From contig SZOS01000012.1 in assembly GCA_030263295.1 (NCBI GenBank), positions 6,135 through 70,134 of the forward strand: DNA of 64,000 nt, in the 5' to 3' direction. The notes under the pieces were generated by a model. It was not told the DNA's origin. It did no database searches and saw only the letters and a program-made list of their open reading frames with translations. Below are positions 8,571 through 17,288 of this stretch, in pieces. Each line of letters starts with the position of its first letter. Position 1 is the stretch's first letter. Source of the stretch: Dokdonella_A sp014338185 (GTDB taxonomy: Bacteria > Pseudomonadota > Gammaproteobacteria > Xanthomonadales > Rhodanobacteraceae). Made by a program: the position numbers and the translations under genes.

Positions 8571-9368
8571 ATGTACGTGCCCGTCCTTGCGCTGAGCGCC
8601 ATCGCGCTGTACCTGCTCGCGGCCGCATTGATCGCGCGCCCGCTGCTCGCCGACGCCACGCCCCGGCCCCGCCTGCCGATGGCGCTGGCCACCTGCGCGC
8701 TGCTGGCCCACGCGGGCGTGCTGCTGGCCAGCCACCGCGGCGCGCTCGACCTGCACTTCTTTGCCGCGGTATCGCTGGTGGCCTGCGTGGTGGCCGCGCT
8801 CACCATCCTCGTCAACCTGTCGCGACCGATCGTCGCGCTGGGCGTGATCGTGTTTCCGGTGGCCGCACTGCTGCTGGGCATCGACGTGTTCGCGGCGCCG
8901 CCGACCGTGCCGCAACCAATGGACTGGCAGATCAAGCTGCACGTCACCGTCGCGCTGCTCGCCTACAGCGTGCTGTCGATCGCCGCCGCGCTCGCGGTGC
9001 TGCTCGCGGTGCAGGAACGCGCGCTGCGTCATCGCCGCTTCGGTGGCGTGCTGCGTGCGTTGCCGCCACTCACGCTCACCGAGACGCTGCTGTTCCGCCT
9101 CATCGGCGTCGGCTTCCTGCTGCTCACGCTCACGCTGCTGACCGGCGTGCTGTTCGTCAAGGACCTGTTCGGCCAGCACCTGGCCCACAAGACCGTGCTG
9201 TCGATCGCGGCCTGGCTCGTGTTCGGCGTGCTGGCCTGGGGCCGCGTGCGCCACGGCTGGCGCGGCGCGCGCGCGATCAACCTCACGCTCGCGGGCATGG
9301 CGTTCCTGCTGCTGGCGTTCTTCGGCACCAAGTTCGTGCTTGAACTGGTGCTGCGCCGCACCGGCTGA
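8571..9368 (+). CDS. ypjD: YpjD-like inner membrane protein (CcsA/cytochrome c assembly family)
   Basis: The 265-residue polytopic membrane protein has about eight hydrophobic segments, from MYVPVLALSAIALYLLAAAL to GMAFLLLAFFGTKFVLELVL. The C-terminal half resembles the CcsA/CcmC cytochrome assembly fold (QIKLHVTVALLAYSVLSIAA, FLLLTLTLLTGVLFVKDLFG, HKTVLSIAAWLVFGVLAWGR), with conserved histidines in transmembrane contexts. Its place divergent from ffh is the same as that of E. coli ypjD. Its molecular role is not settled; heme handling is an inference from the family. Confidence 0.85.
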   Translation: MYVPVLALSAIALYLLAAALIARPLLADATPRPRLPMALATCALLAHAGVLLASHRGALDLHFFAAVSLVACVVAALTILVNLSRPIVALGVIVFPVAALLLGIDVFAAPPTVPQPMDWQIKLHVTVALLAYSVLSIAAALAVLLAVQERALRHRRFGGVLRALPPLTLTETLLFRLIGVGFLLLTLTLLTGVLFVKDLFGQHLAHKTVLSIAAWLVFGVLAWGRVRHGWRGARAINLTLAGMAFLLLAFFGTKFVLELVLRRTG

Positions 9369-9386
9369 GGCGCGCCGCCGGCCTGT

Positions 9387-10583
9387 TCAGCGCGCCACGG
9401 ATTCCGGCGCGGGCACGCGCACCCAGCCTTCCATGAGCACGCGCGCCGAGCGACTCATCACCGCGCGCGTGACCGTCCACCGCCCGTCCAGATGTTGCAC
9501 CGAAGCGCCCACGCGCAGCGTGCCCGACGGGTGGCCGAAGCGCACCACATCGCGCGTGCCGCCTCCCGCGGCAAGATTGACCAGCGTGCCCGGCACCGCG
9601 GCCGCGGTCGCGATCGCGACCGACGCGGTGCCCATCATCGCGTGGTGGAGCTTGCCCATCGACAGCGCGCGCACGTTGAGGTCGATGTCGCCGGCGGCCA
9701 CGGCCCTGCCGCTCGACGCGACATAGGCGCGCGGCGGCGCGACCAGCGCGAGCTTGGGCGTGTGCTGGCGCGTGGCGGCCTCGGCCGCGGTGCGGATCAG
9801 GCCCATGCGCAAGGCCCCGGCCACGCGCACCGCCTCCAGCCGCGCCAGCGCCGCCTTGTCCTCATTGATCGCGGCCTGCAACTCGGTGCCCTCGTAGCCA
9901 AGGTCGACGGCGTTGACGAACACCGTGGGGATGCCCGCGCTGATGAGCGTCGCGGCCAGGCGACCCACGCCCGGCACGTCCAGCGTGTCGACGGGCTCTC
10001 CGCTCGGGAACATCGCCCCGCCCGCCTCGCCGTCATCGGCCGGATCGATGAACTCGAGCACGACCTCGGCGGCCGGAAACGCCACGCCATCGAGTTCGAA
10101 GTCGCCCAGCTCGCACACCTCGCCGCCGGCCACCGGCACATGCACGAGGATGGTCTTGCCGATGTTGGCCTGCCACACGCGCACGGTGACGGTGCCCTCG
10201 CGCGGGACGCGCGCGGCCGGGATGAAGCCATTGGCCAGCGCGAACGGCCCGACCGCGGTCGACAGGTTGCCGCAGTTGCCCGACCAGTCGACGAACGCGC
10301 TGTCGATGCTGACCTGGCCATACAGGTAGTCGACATCGTGCCCGGGCTGCGTCGACGGCGCGATGATCACGCACTTGCTCGTGCTCGAGGTGGCCCCGCC
10401 CATGCCGTCGGTGTGCTTGCCGTAGGGGTCGGGGCTGCCGATCACGCGCAGCAGCAACGCATCCCGCGCCGGACCCGGCTCACGTGCCGCCGGCGGCAGG
10501 TCCGCCAGCCGGAAGAACACCCCCTTGGAAGTACCGCCGCGCATCAGCGTGGCGGGAATGCGCAGTTGCTTGCCTGAATCCAT
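9387..10583 (-). CDS. prpF: 2-methylaconitate cis-trans isomerase PrpF
   Basis: The 398-residue protein begins MDSGKQLRIPATLMRGGTSK, with GVFFRLADLP typical of PrpF. SPDPYGKHTDGMGGATSSTS, FVDWSGNCGNLSTAVGPFAL and FVNAVDLGYEGTEL follow. PrpF isomerises the trans-2-methylaconitate formed by AcnD so that the methylcitrate cycle can proceed. The ATG at 10583 has a GAGGG site; a nine-codon longer GTG-type start is rejected. It normally sits next to acnD, but here it lies 8 kb away on the same strand with unrelated genes between, and it converges with ypjD. Confidence 0.93.
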   Translation of the reverse strand: MDSGKQLRIPATLMRGGTSKGVFFRLADLPPAAREPGPARDALLLRVIGSPDPYGKHTDGMGGATSSTSKCVIIAPSTQPGHDVDYLYGQVSIDSAFVDWSGNCGNLSTAVGPFALANGFIPAARVPREGTVTVRVWQANIGKTILVHVPVAGGEVCELGDFELDGVAFPAAEVVLEFIDPADDGEAGGAMFPSGEPVDTLDVPGVGRLAATLISAGIPTVFVNAVDLGYEGTELQAAINEDKAALARLEAVRVAGALRMGLIRTAAEAATRQHTPKLALVAPPRAYVASSGRAVAAGDIDLNVRALSMGKLHHAMMGTASVAIATAAAVPGTLVNLAAGGGTRDVVRFGHPSGTLRVGASVQHLDGRWTVTRAVMSRSARVLMEGWVRVPAPESVAR

Positions 10584-10798
10584 GCCGCCCTCGATCACTC
10601 GCCGGACCAACCCGGGTGCGGCAGGTTAGCAACAACCGCTGCGCTACGGCTGCGACCACGCACGCCGCGCCTGCGGCGGGCAGCCCGCACCAGGAATCCG
10701 ATGGTACGTTCATCGGTGAACCGCTCCTTCATGGGGCGGCCCTCTCTCGGCCGGCGGACTCTACTGAAGTCGGACTGGCACTGAAAACGGCGGGCAGG

Positions 10799-11101
10799 TC
10801 AACGGGCCTTGAGGTGCTTCTTGCGCAAGAGTCTCTCCGATCGCATGACATGCACGATGAAGACGCTGTGTTGGTCAAACCTGTAGAAGATGCGGCAAGG
10901 CGGCTCCACGATCTGCCGATAGCGTGCCTTCCCCAGCTCAGGAAGATAGCTGCCGCTTTGGGGCTGATCTGCCAGTTGCTCGATGTGTGCGAACACGCGC
11001 ATGACAAGTCTGGCGGCTGCGGCGGGATTCTCCAGCGCGATGTAGTCGGCGATGGCGTCAAGATCCGCCAACGCTGGCTCGGTCCAGACTATTTCAGCCA
11101 T
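10799..11101 (-). CDS. RelE/ParE-family toxin
   Basis: The 100-residue protein begins MAEIVWTEPALADLDAIADY and contains RYRQIVEPPCRIFYRFD and VFIVHVMRSERLLRKKHL, the usual RelE/ParE-fold layout with a basic C-terminus. Members either cleave ribosome-bound mRNA or poison gyrase; the sequence does not say which. It overlaps the upstream antitoxin gene by 13 bases, typical of a coupled toxin-antitoxin pair. Third codon positions are visibly less GC-rich than in the neighbours, which suggests acquisition by transfer. Confidence 0.88.
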   Translation of the reverse strand: MAEIVWTEPALADLDAIADYIALENPAAAARLVMRVFAHIEQLADQPQSGSYLPELGKARYRQIVEPPCRIFYRFDQHSVFIVHVMRSERLLRKKHLKAR

Positions 11102-11346
11102 CTGGCGAGTCTGGCCTTGGCTTGGTCATGAGTCGCGACACGTCCATCGGCAATGGCCTGCTCACCGCGCGCAATGCCCTCCAGGATGGTCATGCGCTGC
11201 TGCATGAGCTGGTAGGTCTCCACGTCCACGAGGTACGCGCTGGGCAAGCCGTGCTGCGTAATGAGGATGGGCTCTTTGTCCCGCTCGATGTCGGCAAGCA
11301 GCTCGGTCGCTTGGCGCTTGAGTGTGGTAACGAGTTCGGTACGCAT
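11089..11346 (-). CDS. Phd/YefM-family antitoxin
   Basis: The 85-residue protein begins MRTELVTTLKRQATELLADI and continues with EPILITQHGLPSAYLVDVETY, a standard Phd/YefM N-terminal DNA-binding domain. The acidic and basic C-terminal helix would wrap the toxin. It precedes and overlaps the RelE/ParE toxin. Base composition is lower in GC than in the flanks. A near-palindrome with a TATAGT box sits just before the ATG and is the probable autoregulatory operator. Confidence 0.9.
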   Translation of the reverse strand: MRTELVTTLKRQATELLADIERDKEPILITQHGLPSAYLVDVETYQLMQQRMTILEGIARGEQAIADGRVATHDQAKARLARWLK

Positions 11347-11349
11347 GAA

Positions 11350-11367
11350 GTGACACTATAGTATCAC
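11350..11367 (-). promoter_or_regulatory. Toxin-antitoxin promoter/operator palindrome
   Basis: An 18-base imperfect palindrome (one mismatched pair) is centred on ACTATAGT. Read on the minus strand it contains a TATAGT -10 box only eight bases before the antitoxin ATG, so the mRNA would be leaderless or nearly so. Phd-type antitoxins usually repress by binding such palindromes; the exact site here is inferred. Confidence 0.55.
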
Positions 11368-11461
11368 TCTGGTGTGTGCAAGTGCTTGCGCCGAGACTGC
11401 AACCACCTCTGGCACCGGACACGCCCTGCCCGCGCGCGCATCGCGCGCCGCGGTCGCGGAG

Positions 11462-12037
11462 TCAGGCCTGCGCCACGGCGGCATCGGCGCGGGCGCGGCG
11501 CCAGCTGCGCAGGCCCTCGACCGCCAGCACGAGGAACGCGGCGTACAGCACCGCGGTGATGTACAGGCCCTTGTACAGGTACATGCCCACGTAGACCACG
11601 TCGACGATGATCCACATCCACCACGCCGCGACGTGGCGGCCGGCCTGCCAGCCCTGCGCCACGAGGCTGAACGCGGCCAGCGTGGCGTCGAGCCATGGCA
11701 GGCTGGCATCGGTGTGGTGGTGCATGAACGCGCCCAGCAGCAGTGCCGCGAGTGTGCCGGCGCCCACGTGCGCGGTGGCCGGCAGTGGCGCGAGCGGCGC
11801 GATGCGCACGCGGCCGTCGTCCTGCAGGTTGTGCAGCCAGCGCCACCAGCCGTAGCCGAGCATGAGCGCAAATGCGCCCTGCAACAGCGCGTCCGAATAC
11901 AGCTTGCTGTGCACGAACACCCATGCGTACACGCCGACCGACACCAGCCCGAGCGGCCAGCACCACGGCCGGCGCCGCGCGGTCAGCCACACCGCCCATG
12001 CGCTCAGGATCGCGGCCGCGAGTTCGATCCAGGTCAT
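11462..12037 (-). CDS. pnuC: PnuC-family vitamin transporter, probably for thiamine (PnuT type)
   Basis: The 191-residue membrane protein has about seven hydrophobic segments and the Trp-rich PnuC signatures: RRRPWCWPLGLVSVGVYAWV, SKLYSDALLQGAFALMLGYG, WWRWLHN and WWMWIIVDVVYVGMYLYKGL. PnuC proteins carry out facilitated diffusion of vitamin precursors across the inner membrane. It starts one base after the stop of the TonB receptor gene, so both lie on one transcript under the upstream TPP riboswitch. This supports thiamine rather than nicotinamide riboside as substrate; that specificity is an inference from regulation. Confidence 0.87.
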   Translation of the reverse strand: MTWIELAAAILSAWAVWLTARRRPWCWPLGLVSVGVYAWVFVHSKLYSDALLQGAFALMLGYGWWRWLHNLQDDGRVRIAPLAPLPATAHVGAGTLAALLLGAFMHHHTDASLPWLDATLAAFSLVAQGWQAGRHVAAWWMWIIVDVVYVGMYLYKGLYITAVLYAAFLVLAVEGLRSWRRARADAAVAQA

Positions 12038-12038
12038 C

Positions 12039-14192
12039 TCACAGCCCCAGCGTGAAGCTCAGGCGCGCGCTGCGCGGCGCGCCCGGGAACAGGTAGTTGT
12101 CGCCGTCGGAGCTGCCGGTGTCGCGCCAGTGGAAGCGGTCGAACACATTGTCGATCGACAGCCGCCAGGTGAGCGCATGGCCGCGCCAGTGCGCGCCGTA
12201 GCGCAGGCCGAGGTCGAACACCTGGTATGAGGGCGCGTGGATGCGGCCATCGGGCGTGGCCGGATTGCGCGCGGCGTGGCGCCAGCCCGCGAGCAGCCCG
12301 AGCTGTGGCAGGCCGGGCCAGGTGTAGTCCAGTTGCAGCGTGGCGCGCCGACGCGGCACGTTGACCACCTGGTGGCCTTCGTACAGCGGTGTGCCGCTGC
12401 GCCGCGCGCGGGCGTCGATGAGGTTGACGCTGCCATCCACGCGCAGGTGCTCGCCGAGCCGTCCGTGCGCAGCCAGTTCCAGACCCGCATGCACTTCTTC
12501 GCCGCGCATCACGAAGGTGTAGCCGGCCTCGCTCGCATCGGGCTGCGCGAACTGCCACGGCTGGCGGATGCGATACAGCGCCGCGGTGAGTTCGATCCGG
12601 TCGCCGGGCGCGTACTTGGCGCCCAGTTCGAGCTGGCGCGAATGGCGCGGCGCCAGCGTGGTGCCCTCGTTGCTGGTCCACCACGGCGCTTCCTTGCCCA
12701 GCGCCAGGCCCTCGCTGTAGCTGAGGTATGTGGTCAGCTCGCTGCCGGGCAGCCACAGCAGCGCCGCCTGCGGCAACCACTGCGACAGGCGCGTGTCGCG
12801 CTCGGGCTCGCCGCGCTTGTTCCAGCTGCGATCGTGCAGGCGCGACAGGCGCGCGCCGAGCAGCGCCTGCCAGTGCGCACCGATGCTCACGCGGTCGGCG
12901 ACGAACAGCGCGTGCTGGCGCGAGTCGAGCCGGCGCACCGATGGCCCGGGTTCGCGCGTGGACGGGGCGAACACCGGCACCTGCGGATCGTGGATGTTGG
13001 CGCTGCCGATCCAGGCGTTGACGCTGGCGTGGCGGTGGATCGTGCGCGCGAACGCGTCGACACCGAGGCTGAGCTCGTGGGCGAGCGCGCCGCTGTCGAA
13101 CTGCCCCTCCAGTGTCGCGCGCAGTTCGCGGCCGAGCCGGCGGTCATCGGGACTGCGGTAGTCGTAGATGTCGTAGCCGCCATCGGGCGCAAACCAGGTG
13201 CCGACCGGATTGTCGGCGCAGGCGTCCTGGTAGAAGCAGCCGTAGGCGAAGGCGACGTAATCGTCGATCACGCTGCGGCTGTGCGAGGCCGCCACGCGCA
13301 CGCGCCAGTGCTCGCCCAGCTCGTGGCTGTAGCGCGCGCCCAGGTTGCTGCTCGCGATCGCCACCGGCCGCTGCCACGGCTGGAAGCCGAGCATGCGCTC
13401 CACCTCGACCTCGCGTGGCAGCACGCTGCCGCCCAGGAGCTGGTAGCCCGAGGCCGAGCGCTGCGAACTGGTCTGGTGGTTGGCGTCGAACTCGAGCGTG
13501 GCTGCCGGCGTCGGGTGCCAGTCGGCCGCGAGCGCGAGGAAGCTGCGCCGGCCATTGCCATGCTCGACGTAGGAATGCGCCTGCTCCCACGCCAGGTTGG
13601 CGCGCAGGCCGAACCCGGGCGTGAGCCACGCGCCCACGTCGAGCGCGCCCAGGCGCGAGCCGCGCGCGTCGGTGCCCAACGTGAGGTTGCGCACGTCGGC
13701 GCTGCGCTTGCTCACGAAGTTGACCACGCCGCCCGGTTCCATCACGCCGGCCTGCAGGCCGGCCAGGCCCTTGAGGATCTGCACCTGCTGCTTGTCCTCG
13801 AGCGCGATACGCTGCTCGCCGGTGAGCGCGAGGTTGTTGGCGCGGTAGCCGGTGCCCAGGTCGAGCGCGTAGCCACGGATCGCGAGGTTCTGGTAGTAGC
13901 CCTCTGGCGCGTAGTTGTCGCCCACCGCGGCATCCAGCCGCGCCAGCTCGCTCAGGCTGCGCACATGCCAGGCGTCGAGCTGCACGCGCTCGACCACGGT
14001 GATGGTGGCGGGCGTGTCGTGCACGCTGGCGTGGCCCCAGCCATCGAGCGTGGTGTCGGGGTCGGGCGTGTTCGCGCGCACTTCCACCGCGTGCAGCGTG
14101 GTGGCGGGAGGTGCTTCGTCATCGCTCGCGGGCGCGGCGGCACAGGCCAATGCGGGCAGCGCGAGCAACAGGCAGATCGGGCGGATGTTCAC
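12039..14192 (-). CDS. TonB-dependent outer membrane receptor, probably for thiamine
   Basis: The 717-residue protein has a signal peptide (MNIRPICLLLALPALACAAA) and then a plug domain (DTPATITVVERVQLDAWHVR, NLAIRGYALDLGTGYRANNL, QVQILKGLAGLQAGVMEPGG, VVNFVSKRS). A 22-strand-type barrel follows, ending ...RSARLSFTLGL with a terminal hydrophobic strand. By family it resembles siderophore receptors, but the TPP riboswitch in its leader and the coupled PnuC gene point to thiamine. The start is GTG at 14190-14192 with a GAAGGA site; the nearby ATG at about 14206 is in another frame. Confidence 0.9.
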   Translation of the reverse strand: MNIRPICLLLALPALACAAAPASDDEAPPATTLHAVEVRANTPDPDTTLDGWGHASVHDTPATITVVERVQLDAWHVRSLSELARLDAAVGDNYAPEGYYQNLAIRGYALDLGTGYRANNLALTGEQRIALEDKQQVQILKGLAGLQAGVMEPGGVVNFVSKRSADVRNLTLGTDARGSRLGALDVGAWLTPGFGLRANLAWEQAHSYVEHGNGRRSFLALAADWHPTPAATLEFDANHQTSSQRSASGYQLLGGSVLPREVEVERMLGFQPWQRPVAIASSNLGARYSHELGEHWRVRVAASHSRSVIDDYVAFAYGCFYQDACADNPVGTWFAPDGGYDIYDYRSPDDRRLGRELRATLEGQFDSGALAHELSLGVDAFARTIHRHASVNAWIGSANIHDPQVPVFAPSTREPGPSVRRLDSRQHALFVADRVSIGAHWQALLGARLSRLHDRSWNKRGEPERDTRLSQWLPQAALLWLPGSELTTYLSYSEGLALGKEAPWWTSNEGTTLAPRHSRQLELGAKYAPGDRIELTAALYRIRQPWQFAQPDASEAGYTFVMRGEEVHAGLELAAHGRLGEHLRVDGSVNLIDARARRSGTPLYEGHQVVNVPRRRATLQLDYTWPGLPQLGLLAGWRHAARNPATPDGRIHAPSYQVFDLGLRYGAHWRGHALTWRLSIDNVFDRFHWRDTGSSDGDNYLFPGAPRSARLSFTLGL

Positions 14193-14226
14193 GGTCGTCC
14201 TTCGTCATGGCGGGCAACGAAGCGAC

Positions 14227-14243
14227 GGCGCAGCACCTGCGCC
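14227..14243 (-). other. Hairpin in the riboswitch expression platform
   Basis: A perfect 7-bp stem with a three-base loop lies between the TPP aptamer and the GTG start of the TonB receptor. No U-tract follows, so control by sequestering the ribosome site seems more likely than termination. Confidence 0.4.
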
Positions 14244-14261
14244 GGAGCGACAGGCCGCTGC

Positions 14262-14345
14262 ATGCAAGCTCCCTACGCCGGTACAAACCGGATCAGGTTC
14301 CAAGGGACTCTCTCAGCCCGGCGACGCCGGGCACCCCCGCTTCAG
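14262..14345 (-). promoter_or_regulatory. TPP riboswitch (THI element)
   Basis: Read on the minus strand the segment contains GGGGGTGCCC, GGGCTGAGAGAG, CCTTGGAACCTGATCCGG and GGCGTAGGGAGCTT in the order and spacing of the TPP aptamer. P1 is formed by AAGC with GCTT, and a CCGG-rich variable helix lies in between. TPP binding represses downstream thiamine genes. Here the target is the TonB receptor and pnuC transcript. The CTGAGA and ACCTGATC cores leave little doubt. Confidence 0.95.
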
Positions 14346-14388
14346 GTGGCTATTGAACCACGAATCGCGCCAGCGGCGCTGATCCAGG

Positions 14389-15516
14389 TCAGACGCTGCG
14401 CACCGCGGCGCGCAGATCCTCGCCCTCGCGCGTGGCAAACCATGCAGCATGGCCACGCAGGAAGGTGTCCCACGCGATGCGCGCGTTGTCCGGGCTGCGC
14501 GTGATCGCGTGGAAGTACTCCACTTCCGACAGCGCAAAGTCCACGTGCACGAGCGGCAGCAGGTCGGCCAGCAGCTCCAGCTCATGCGCAGTGAGCGCAC
14601 GCACGCCGCGGTAGCCGTCGATGAGCGCGCGCGCGACCTGCACATGCGCGCGGTCGCTGCCTGCCTGCAGCCACGCGATCGCACTGCGCTCGATCGCGGT
14701 GGCGAGATCGAACAGTGCGAACGTGCGCGCGCACAGGCCGAAATCCACCACCGCGGTCACCTGCGCGACCGCGGCGGCGCCGCTCCAGAACAGGTTGGCG
14801 GCATAGAAGTCGCCATGCGTCCACAGGCGCGGCTGCGCGGCCAGCTGCGGCTGCAGCCGCGCATGGAACGGCGCGAACACGCCCGCGAGTTCGCCGCGCC
14901 AGTCGCGCGCGGCGAGGAAGGCGGCCAACCCCGGCCGCCGCGGCAGCTGCGCGGCCAGTTCCGCGACCGGGTCGCATGCCTCGATGATTTCGCTGCGCGC
15001 GACCAGGATGTGGGTGCGCCGCTGCGGCGCCGCGTAACCGGCCGCCGCGGCGTGCACGCGCGCGAGCATCGCGCCCATGCAGCGGGCGTGGTCGAGTCGG
15101 CTGAGCGGCACCCACGAAGGCGTATTGCGGTACAGGTCGAGCCCGTCGGCGGGCGCCTGCACCACGTAGACCCAGTCGCCCAGCGGCACGGCCTCGTGGC
15201 CCGCGTGGTCGGCGAGCACGGCCGGCACCGGGATCCCGCGCCCGCGCAGCCACTGCGCAAAGGCATGCTCCTCCGCAAGGTCGTCGAGGTCGCGCACGCT
15301 GCGGTGGTGGCGCTTGATGAACACGCGGCCGTGCGCGCAGTCGACCAGCGCCGCCGCCGACAGCGGTCGCGGGCTGTGCCAGGCGATTGCGCGCGGCGCG
15401 CCCAGTGCGGGATGGCGGGCGAGCAGCGGCGCCAGCTCCGCCAGCGTCAGCGCGGGCCAGTCGGGTGCGACCTGGTCCAGCGCAAGGCCATGCACGCGGT
15501 GTGGCGCGGCGGTCAT
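14389..15516 (-). CDS. APH/choline-kinase-fold phosphotransferase
   Basis: The 375-residue protein begins MTAAPHRVHGLALDQVAPDW. It has the aminoglycoside phosphotransferase fold elements: GRVFIKRHHR (nucleotide-binding Lys), LWTHGDFYAANLFW (catalytic HGDxxxxN) and VTAVVDFGLCARTFALFDLA (metal-binding DFG). Substrates in this family include sugars, choline, homoserine and thiamine. It lies directly upstream of the TPP riboswitch but outside its control, so a thiamine-kinase role is possible, not shown. It follows prpD by 120 bases on the same strand. Confidence 0.75.
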   Translation of the reverse strand: MTAAPHRVHGLALDQVAPDWPALTLAELAPLLARHPALGAPRAIAWHSPRPLSAAALVDCAHGRVFIKRHHRSVRDLDDLAEEHAFAQWLRGRGIPVPAVLADHAGHEAVPLGDWVYVVQAPADGLDLYRNTPSWVPLSRLDHARCMGAMLARVHAAAAGYAAPQRRTHILVARSEIIEACDPVAELAAQLPRRPGLAAFLAARDWRGELAGVFAPFHARLQPQLAAQPRLWTHGDFYAANLFWSGAAAVAQVTAVVDFGLCARTFALFDLATAIERSAIAWLQAGSDRAHVQVARALIDGYRGVRALTAHELELLADLLPLVHVDFALSEVEYFHAITRSPDNARIAWDTFLRGHAAWFATREGEDLRAAVRSV

Positions 15517-15636
15517 GTGCGGCGCATCGACGCGGCCGCGGGCACTGCGGCAGATGGATCGGACATGCGCACTCCGGGCAACGGCGGCGGGCGCGCGAGT
15601 GTGGTCAAGCGCGCCCGCTCGCGCAAGCCGTGCGGT

Positions 15637-17073
15637 TCAGGCCGCGAACAGGTCCATGAACTCATGCACGGGCAGTGCCTCCAGCCGCGCCTGATCGAGC
15701 GCGATCGCGAGGATCTGCTGTTGGCGCGTCTCGTCGAAGCGCCGCGCAAGATTGCGGCGGAACTTGGCTTCGAGCAGGGGTATGCCTTCGGCGCGCCGGC
15801 GCCGGTGGCCGATCGGATACTCGACCAGCACCTCGTCGAGCACGCTGCCGTCGCTGAGCGTGACGCTGAGGCCATTGGCGATCGAGCGCTTGTCGGGGTC
15901 GTGGTAGTCGGCGGTGAACTGCGGCTCCTCCACGCAGCGGATCCTCGCGCGCAGCGCATCGATGCGCGGATCGGCCGCGACCGCGTCCTCGTAGTCGGCC
16001 GCGGTCAGGCGCCCGAAGATCAACGGCACCGCCACCATGTACTGGATGCAGTGGTCGCGATCGGCCGGATTGTCGAGCGGCCCCTGCTTGTCGATGATGC
16101 GCATGCACGCGGCCTGGGTGCGGATCACGATCCTGGCGATGTCGTCACTGGAGCGTCCCATCGCCTGCAGCTGTGCGTGCAGGCTCATCGCGGCCTCGAT
16201 CGCGCTTTGCGCATGGAACTCGGCCGGGTAGCTGATCTTGAACAGCACGTTCTCGATCACGTAGCTGGCGTAGTCGCGCTCGAAGCGCAGTTCGCGGCCC
16301 TGGAAGGCCACGTCGTAGAAGCCCCACGCGGGCGCGGTCAGCGCACTCGGGTAGCCCATTTCGCCGCTCTGCGCGATCAGTGCCAGGCGCACCGCGCGGC
16401 TGGTCGCATCGCCGGCGGCCCAGCTCTTGCGCGAGCCGGTGTTGGGGGCGTGGCGATAGGTGCGCAGCGCCTGGCCGTCGACGAACACCTGCGACAACGC
16501 CGCCAGCGAGCGTTCGCGATCGAGTCCGAGCAGATGGCAGGCGATCGCGGTCGAGGCGAGCTTGACCAGCGCGACATGGTCCATGCCGACCTGGTTGAAC
16601 GAGTTCCGGAGCGCGATCACGCCCTGGATTTCGTGCGCCTTGATCGCGCATTCGAGCACGTCGCGCATCGTGAGCGCGGCGCCGTTGCGGCTGCGCCAGT
16701 CGGCCAGCGCGAGGATCGCGCCGAGGTTGTCCGAGGGATGGCCCCACTCGGCGGCGAGCCAGGTGTCGTTGAAGTCGAGCCAGCGGATGGTCGCGCCGAT
16801 GTCGAAGGCAGCCTTGACCGGATCGAGCTGGAAGGCGGTGCCGGGCACGCGCGCGCCATTGGCGAGTGTGGCGCCGGGCACCAGCGGCCCGAGCAGCTTG
16901 GTGCAGGCCGGGTAGTCGAGTGCCTCCAGCGCGCAGCCAAGCGAATCGATGAGCATGTGGCGCGCGGTGTGCCAGGCCAGTTCGTTGCGCGGCTCGAAGC
17001 GCGCGACATAGTCGACGATCGCGGTGAGCACCTCGTCCCAGTCCGGGCGCACGTTGGAATCGAACGATGTCAT
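15637..17073 (-). CDS. prpD: 2-methylcitrate dehydratase PrpD
   Basis: The 478-residue protein has the MmgE/PrpD fold throughout: NELAWHTARHMLIDSLGCAL, AFDIGATIRWLDFNDTWLAA, EWGHPSDNLGAILALADW, QVGMDHVALVKLASTAIACH, KSWAAGDATSRAVRLALIAQ and ADRDHCIQYMVAVPLIFG. PrpD dehydrates 2-methylcitrate; in organisms with AcnD/PrpF it can be partly redundant. The ATG at 17071-17073 with a GGAGG-type site upstream gives the family length, and the 34-codon extension is rejected. It is divergent from the pectate-lyase-like gene. Having both AcnD and PrpD is common in this order. Confidence 0.94.
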   Translation of the reverse strand: MTSFDSNVRPDWDEVLTAIVDYVARFEPRNELAWHTARHMLIDSLGCALEALDYPACTKLLGPLVPGATLANGARVPGTAFQLDPVKAAFDIGATIRWLDFNDTWLAAEWGHPSDNLGAILALADWRSRNGAALTMRDVLECAIKAHEIQGVIALRNSFNQVGMDHVALVKLASTAIACHLLGLDRERSLAALSQVFVDGQALRTYRHAPNTGSRKSWAAGDATSRAVRLALIAQSGEMGYPSALTAPAWGFYDVAFQGRELRFERDYASYVIENVLFKISYPAEFHAQSAIEAAMSLHAQLQAMGRSSDDIARIVIRTQAACMRIIDKQGPLDNPADRDHCIQYMVAVPLIFGRLTAADYEDAVAADPRIDALRARIRCVEEPQFTADYHDPDKRSIANGLSVTLSDGSVLDEVLVEYPIGHRRRRAEGIPLLEAKFRRNLARRFDETRQQQILAIALDQARLEALPVHEFMDLFAA

Positions 17074-17288
17074 GGCCTGCAGCACCTCCCCATGGGCGGA
17101 CGAACCCCGGCGGCGCAGTACGGTCAGCGATGCCGCGTGGCAGCCGGGCACCGGCCATGATGCGCCCGCGCGCATGAACGCGTGCCGGCATGACGCGCCA
17201 CCGGTGCCGTGACCGCACCCAGGTGTCTCCTGGCCGGGCCAAAATGCGCCTGTACTGGGCGATGAGGCCCAAAGGGGGGGATCCTGTC

